Source: JBEIUL01 sp044356865
GTDB taxonomy: Bacteria; Planctomycetota; Phycisphaerae; Phycisphaerales; SM1A02
Direction: 5' to 3'
Length of the DNA: 15,071 bases
NCBI GenBank assembly: GCA_044356865.1
Contig: JBIKVN010000052.1
Location: forward strand, 1-15,071
The notes beneath the pieces are model-generated. The model saw only the letters and a program-made list of their open reading frames with translations. It was not told where the DNA came from and made no database searches. The translations under genes and the position numbers were made by a program. Positions 12,235 to 15,071 of the stretch are shown here, piece by piece; within the stretch, counting starts at the first letter, position 1; each line of letters starts with the position of its first letter.

Positions 12235-14232
12235 CTACGCATCGCTCCGGAAACTCGACGCCGGCAGGCCCGCCCCGTTCACGAGGTTCGCCATGGCCGG
12301 GTTGTTCTGCCAGGCGTACCGGACGGCGACCGGGTCGGGCACCTCGGGGTGCGACACGATGACCGCGTCACCGTCGATGCGGGCAATCGCCCAGCGGAAG
12401 ACGCCGTCCTTGCCGGCGATCGCGAAGCCCGCGGGCGGCTTGCCGTCGCGGGTGCGAAGACCGTCGGCGTTCGCGAACTCGATCTCGATCTCGCCGCCGT
12501 CGACCTCGATCGCGCGGAAATCCGGACCCTCGGCGGTTCCCTCGCGACCGTAGGCGTCGGCGAGCGACCAGAGAAAAAGCCGCTGCCCGACCGTGTCCTT
12601 GTCGCGGGGATGGATGTCGTCGGCGTCGCCGATGTCGAGGGCGACCACCAGCCCGACCTTGGGCACTTCCGCCGCGACGAGCCGCTGCGACTCGCGGAGG
12701 TTCGCCCAGCCGCCCTCGACGGGACTGTCGGGATTCTCCTTCATGAACGCGGCGAGCTGCACCACGCCGAAGGGCAGCTGCGGATCTCGGAACGCCGACC
12801 GCCACGCCGCGACGAGCCGCGTGAGGTGACCGCGGTACGCCTCGGCCTCGCCCGCGTTCGACTCGCCCTGGTACCACGTCGCGCCGCGGATCGCGTACGG
12901 GGCGACCCACGCGCCCATCGCGTTCCAGATCGCCGACGGGTGCGACGGCGGCGGTTCGGTCGGGTCGGGCTCGGTTCGCACGGGCGGGTTTCCCTTGGGC
13001 ACGCCGCCGCCTCGCCGCCACGACCAGGCGCCGTCGAGTCGGATCCGTTCGGACGCCGCCGCGCCCGTCGGGGCGATCCACATCTCCTCGGCGGGGCCGA
13101 GCAGGCCGCCGGCGCCCGAGATATCCACGCACGCGACGGCGAGCGTCATCGGACCGCCCTTCACGAGCGAAGCGGGAACGGTGTACTGGCGCCGCGATGT
13201 CCAATCGACGCCGGTCGCGCCGACGCCCGTGCCGGCGAAGTACGTTCGATCGGCATCATCGATGGCGCCGAGCCGCAGCTCAAGCGGCTTTCCCGCCCAT
13301 GCCGACGGGATCCTGATGTTGCGGCGAAACCAGACCGTCCCGTCGAAGCCGCGGAGCGACGCATCGAGAAAACTCCATTCGCCGGGCAAGTTCTCGTTCT
13401 GCCATCCTTCGTCGCTTCCACCGTCCATCCAACGGCCCAACACGCCGGGATCCTCGCGGAGGCCCGCGTCGAGCCAACGGGCGGCTTCCGCTCGCCAGAT
13501 GTTCTCGCGTGCGACTGCATCGGCCTTGCGTTCCGCATCGGACCTTGTCCGGAAGGAGGCAACCCGCGCGTCCCACGCGTCGATCGCCGCCGCCAGCGTC
13601 GCGTCGCCGCGGGCGTCCTTCTTCGGGATCCACGGCTCGATGCGGGTGCCGCCCCAATTGATGTCGAGGATCCCGACCGGCACGTTCAGCTCGCTCCGCA
13701 GCCGCCGCGCGAGGTGGTAGCCGACCGCCGTGAAGTTCCCCGCAGTCTGCGGGCTCGATACCGTCCACCGGCCGGGACCGTCCGACTTCGGATCGCTCGC
13801 GACGACGTACGGCACCTTGAACACGCGGATGAGCGGATCGGTCGCCGCCGCGATGAACTCGGCCGACTTTGCGGTCGCGACCAGCGGCCACTCCATGATC
13901 GACTGGCCCGAGCAGAGCCAGACCTCGCCGACCAGCAGGTCGGGAATCTCGATGCGGTTCCTGCCCGCGACGACCAGCGTCCGCGGCGTCGCGCTAGGCT
14001 TCTGCGGCGGCAGGTCGACCAGCCAGCGGCCGTCCGCCCCGACCTCGGTCGAACCGCGGGCGTCGCCGAACTCGACGGTCACCGCCTCGCCGGGCGTGCC
14101 GGTGCCGAAGACCGGAAGCGGCCGGTCGGCCTGCAGCACCGCGTGCGGCGAGAAGATCGCGGGAACCTGAACCTCGGCGACAAGCGGCACCGCGATCGAG
14201 GCAACGACCAGGATGGGAAGTGCGTGTCGCAT
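12235..14232 (-). CDS. Exported sialate O-acetylesterase-like protein (SASA family, SGNH-type)
   Basis: The product is 665 residues with a short signal peptide (1-19). An N-terminal beta domain (22-100, starting IFSPHAVLQADRPLPVFGTG) is typical of secreted family members. The split SASA catalytic domain shows CSGQSIMEWPL (107-117, nucleophile Ser111), NWGGTRIEPWIP (192-203), ATWYQGESNAGEAEAY (451-466) and DIGDADDIHP (533-542, with the Asp/His dyad D538/H541). A sugar-binding-like beta insertion separates the two halves (about 285-400). Such enzymes remove O-acetyl groups from sialic acid or from plant and algal polysaccharides such as xylan. The family almost always has Asn after the nucleophile (GQSNM); here it is Ile112 (codon 13899-13897, ATC), one base from AAC. 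The start lies only nine bases from the ATG of the divergent ATPase gene. The substrate is not readable from the sequence. Confidence 0.91.
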   Translation of the reverse strand: MRHALPILVVASIAVPLVAEVQVPAIFSPHAVLQADRPLPVFGTGTPGEAVTVEFGDARGSTEVGADGRWLVDLPPQKPSATPRTLVVAGRNRIEIPDLLVGEVWLCSGQSIMEWPLVATAKSAEFIAAATDPLIRVFKVPYVVASDPKSDGPGRWTVSSPQTAGNFTAVGYHLARRLRSELNVPVGILDINWGGTRIEPWIPKKDARGDATLAAAIDAWDARVASFRTRSDAERKADAVARENIWRAEAARWLDAGLREDPGVLGRWMDGGSDEGWQNENLPGEWSFLDASLRGFDGTVWFRRNIRIPSAWAGKPLELRLGAIDDADRTYFAGTGVGATGVDWTSRRQYTVPASLVKGGPMTLAVACVDISGAGGLLGPAEEMWIAPTGAAASERIRLDGAWSWRRGGGVPKGNPPVRTEPDPTEPPPSHPSAIWNAMGAWVAPYAIRGATWYQGESNAGEAEAYRGHLTRLVAAWRSAFRDPQLPFGVVQLAAFMKENPDSPVEGGWANLRESQRLVAAEVPKVGLVVALDIGDADDIHPRDKDTVGQRLFLWSLADAYGREGTAEGPDFRAIEVDGGEIEIEFANADGLRTRDGKPPAGFAIAGKDGVFRWAIARIDGDAVIVSHPEVPDPVAVRYAWQNNPAMANLVNGAGLPASSFRSDA

Positions 14233-14241
14233 CGACGCATC

Positions 14242-15071
14242 ATGACCGAAGGGTCACGCTCCGGTTCGACCGGGACCGGGAAACCGACCGATACAATCGT
14301 CCTCATCGCCGCGCTCGCTCCTGCTTCCCACACCGCCCGTTCCCGCCCGGGGGACCCCGAGCCCGCGCCCACCTGGTGGGAGCGGAGTCGCGAGTTCGCG
14401 GTTCCCGCGGTCTCGGGTGTGGCCCTCGCGACCGGTTTCATCCTCGAGAAGTCGATCGGGCTGGGGGCGGCGATTCCCGCCTACACCGTGTGCTATCTCG
14501 TCGCGGGCATCGGGCCGGTGCGGACGGGATTGGCCGAGTTGCGGCGATTCCATTTCGACGTCGACCTGCTCATGGTCGTCGCCGCGGTCGGGGCGTCGCT
14601 GGTCGGCGAGTGGAAGGAAGGCGGCCTGCTGCTCGTCCTCTTCGCCATCGGGCACGCGCTCGAGGAGCACGCGATGGGCCAGGCGAAGTCGGCGATCGGG
14701 GCCCTCGGGCGGATCGCCCCGAAGTGGGCCCGGGTGCGGCGCGAGGGCATCGAGAGCGAGCTGCCCGTCGAGGAACTTCGCGTCGGCGACGAGGTCATCG
14801 TGCGGCCGGCCGAGCGGATTCCCGCCGACGGTTCGGTCGCCGACGGGCGCTCGGCGGTCGACCAGAGCCCGATCACCGGCGAGAGCATTCCCGTCGAGAA
14901 GGAGCCCGGTTCGCCGGTCTTCGCGGGCACGCTGAACGGCGACGGGGTGCTCTTCATCCGCGTCACGAAGCTCTCGTCGGAGTCGACGATGGCCCGCATG
15001 ATCCGCCTCGTCGCCGAGGCGCAGGCCCAGAAGTCGCCGACGCAGCGGGCGGCGGATCGCTTCATCCGCGT
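14242..15071 (+). CDS. Heavy-metal-translocating P1B-type ATPase (3' partial)
   Basis: The reading frame stays open to the right edge, giving 276 codons and two bases. Predicted membrane helices lie at about 53-70, 77-95, 108-122 and 127-140, the normal helices before the actuator domain. LLMVVAAVGASLVGEWKEGG (109-128) and HALEEHAMGQAKSAIGAL (138-155) are typical of the Zn/Cd/Co/Pb branch. The actuator domain follows, with VGDEVIVRPAERIPADG (181-197) and DQSPITGESIPVEKEPGS (207-224) holding the TGES dephosphorylation motif (212-215). The phosphorylated DKTGT and the CPx-type metal site would lie beyond the window. There is no N-terminal HMA domain or CxxC. The first ~40 residues are low in family-like features and their codons use more A/T third bases; a TACAAT box (14291-14296) sits inside them, so the real start may differ. 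The only later in-frame candidate is a GTG at 14419, which would cut into the first helix. It pumps metal ions out of the cytoplasm. Confidence 0.9.
   Translation, partial: MTEGSRSGSTGTGKPTDTIVLIAALAPASHTARSRPGDPEPAPTWWERSREFAVPAVSGVALATGFILEKSIGLGAAIPAYTVCYLVAGIGPVRTGLAELRRFHFDVDLLMVVAAVGASLVGEWKEGGLLLVLFAIGHALEEHAMGQAKSAIGALGRIAPKWARVRREGIESELPVEELRVGDEVIVRPAERIPADGSVADGRSAVDQSPITGESIPVEKEPGSPVFAGTLNGDGVLFIRVTKLSSESTMARMIRLVAEAQAQKSPTQRAADRFIR

Noticed and set aside
1..15071. A defence island, prophage or biosynthetic cluster that would form a new system
   Set aside because: The methyltransferase is the only defence-like gene and has no partner. No integrase, phage structural gene, toxin-antitoxin pair or clustered biosynthetic enzymes are present, and composition looks even throughout.

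Overview
This window is very GC-rich and gene-dense. It has the look of a planctomycete, most likely class Phycisphaerae, and of ordinary chromosome rather than a mobile element. That assignment is an inference from three things: adjacent secreted proteins ending in the same dockerin-like tag (two DxDGDG-type repeats ending in LLAAW), a large secreted SASA-type sialate O-acetylesterase, and the overall codon and GC habit. I see no integrase, transposase, phage gene, CRISPR array, rRNA or origin. No stretch longer than about 300 bases lacks a gene.

Left part (1-2541): a cyclophilin-domain protein whose 5' end lies outside the window is followed by a compact cytoplasmic cyclophilin, both on the + strand. 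Convergent to them on the - strand is a two-gene unit. It consists of an exported protein of unknown function built from two copies of one module, and a 58-residue cysteine-rich zinc-ribbon-like protein whose GTG start overlaps the upstream stop codon.

Middle-left (2635-4797): tRNA-Cys(GCA) with a strong terminator is followed by a leader containing several inverted repeats. After it comes a secreted or surface protein with a proline-rich basic stalk, a striking Trp/Gly/Cys-rich domain and a TPR-like C-terminus.

Middle (4807-7546, - strand): an exported endonuclease/exonuclease/phosphatase-fold protein and, 40 bases downstream, an exported DNRLRE-type protein. Both carry the dockerin-like C-terminal tag and are probably co-transcribed.

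Middle-right (7675-11161, + strand): a promoter-like box and two exported M16 metallopeptidase-family subunits 40 bases apart. The first has the HxxEH zinc site with a long insertion; the second has lost that site. They very probably act as a heterodimer. A long inverted repeat follows, between these genes and the next convergent unit.

Right part (11290-15071): on the - strand, an exported sialate O-acetylesterase-like protein and an apparently solitary Rossmann-fold DNA methyltransferase (possibly RNA-acting). Divergent from them on the + strand is the beginning of a P1B heavy-metal ATPase that runs off the right edge.

The genes do not form one obvious pathway. The common theme is exported proteins, namely enzymes and possible surface or scaffolding proteins, set among housekeeping genes (tRNA, prolyl isomerases). 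No clear undescribed multi-gene system was found. The most interesting points are the Trp/Gly-rich TPR protein and its leader, the duplicated-module protein with its overlapping zinc-ribbon partner, the altered GQSNM motif in the esterase, and the two adjacent dockerin-tagged proteins.
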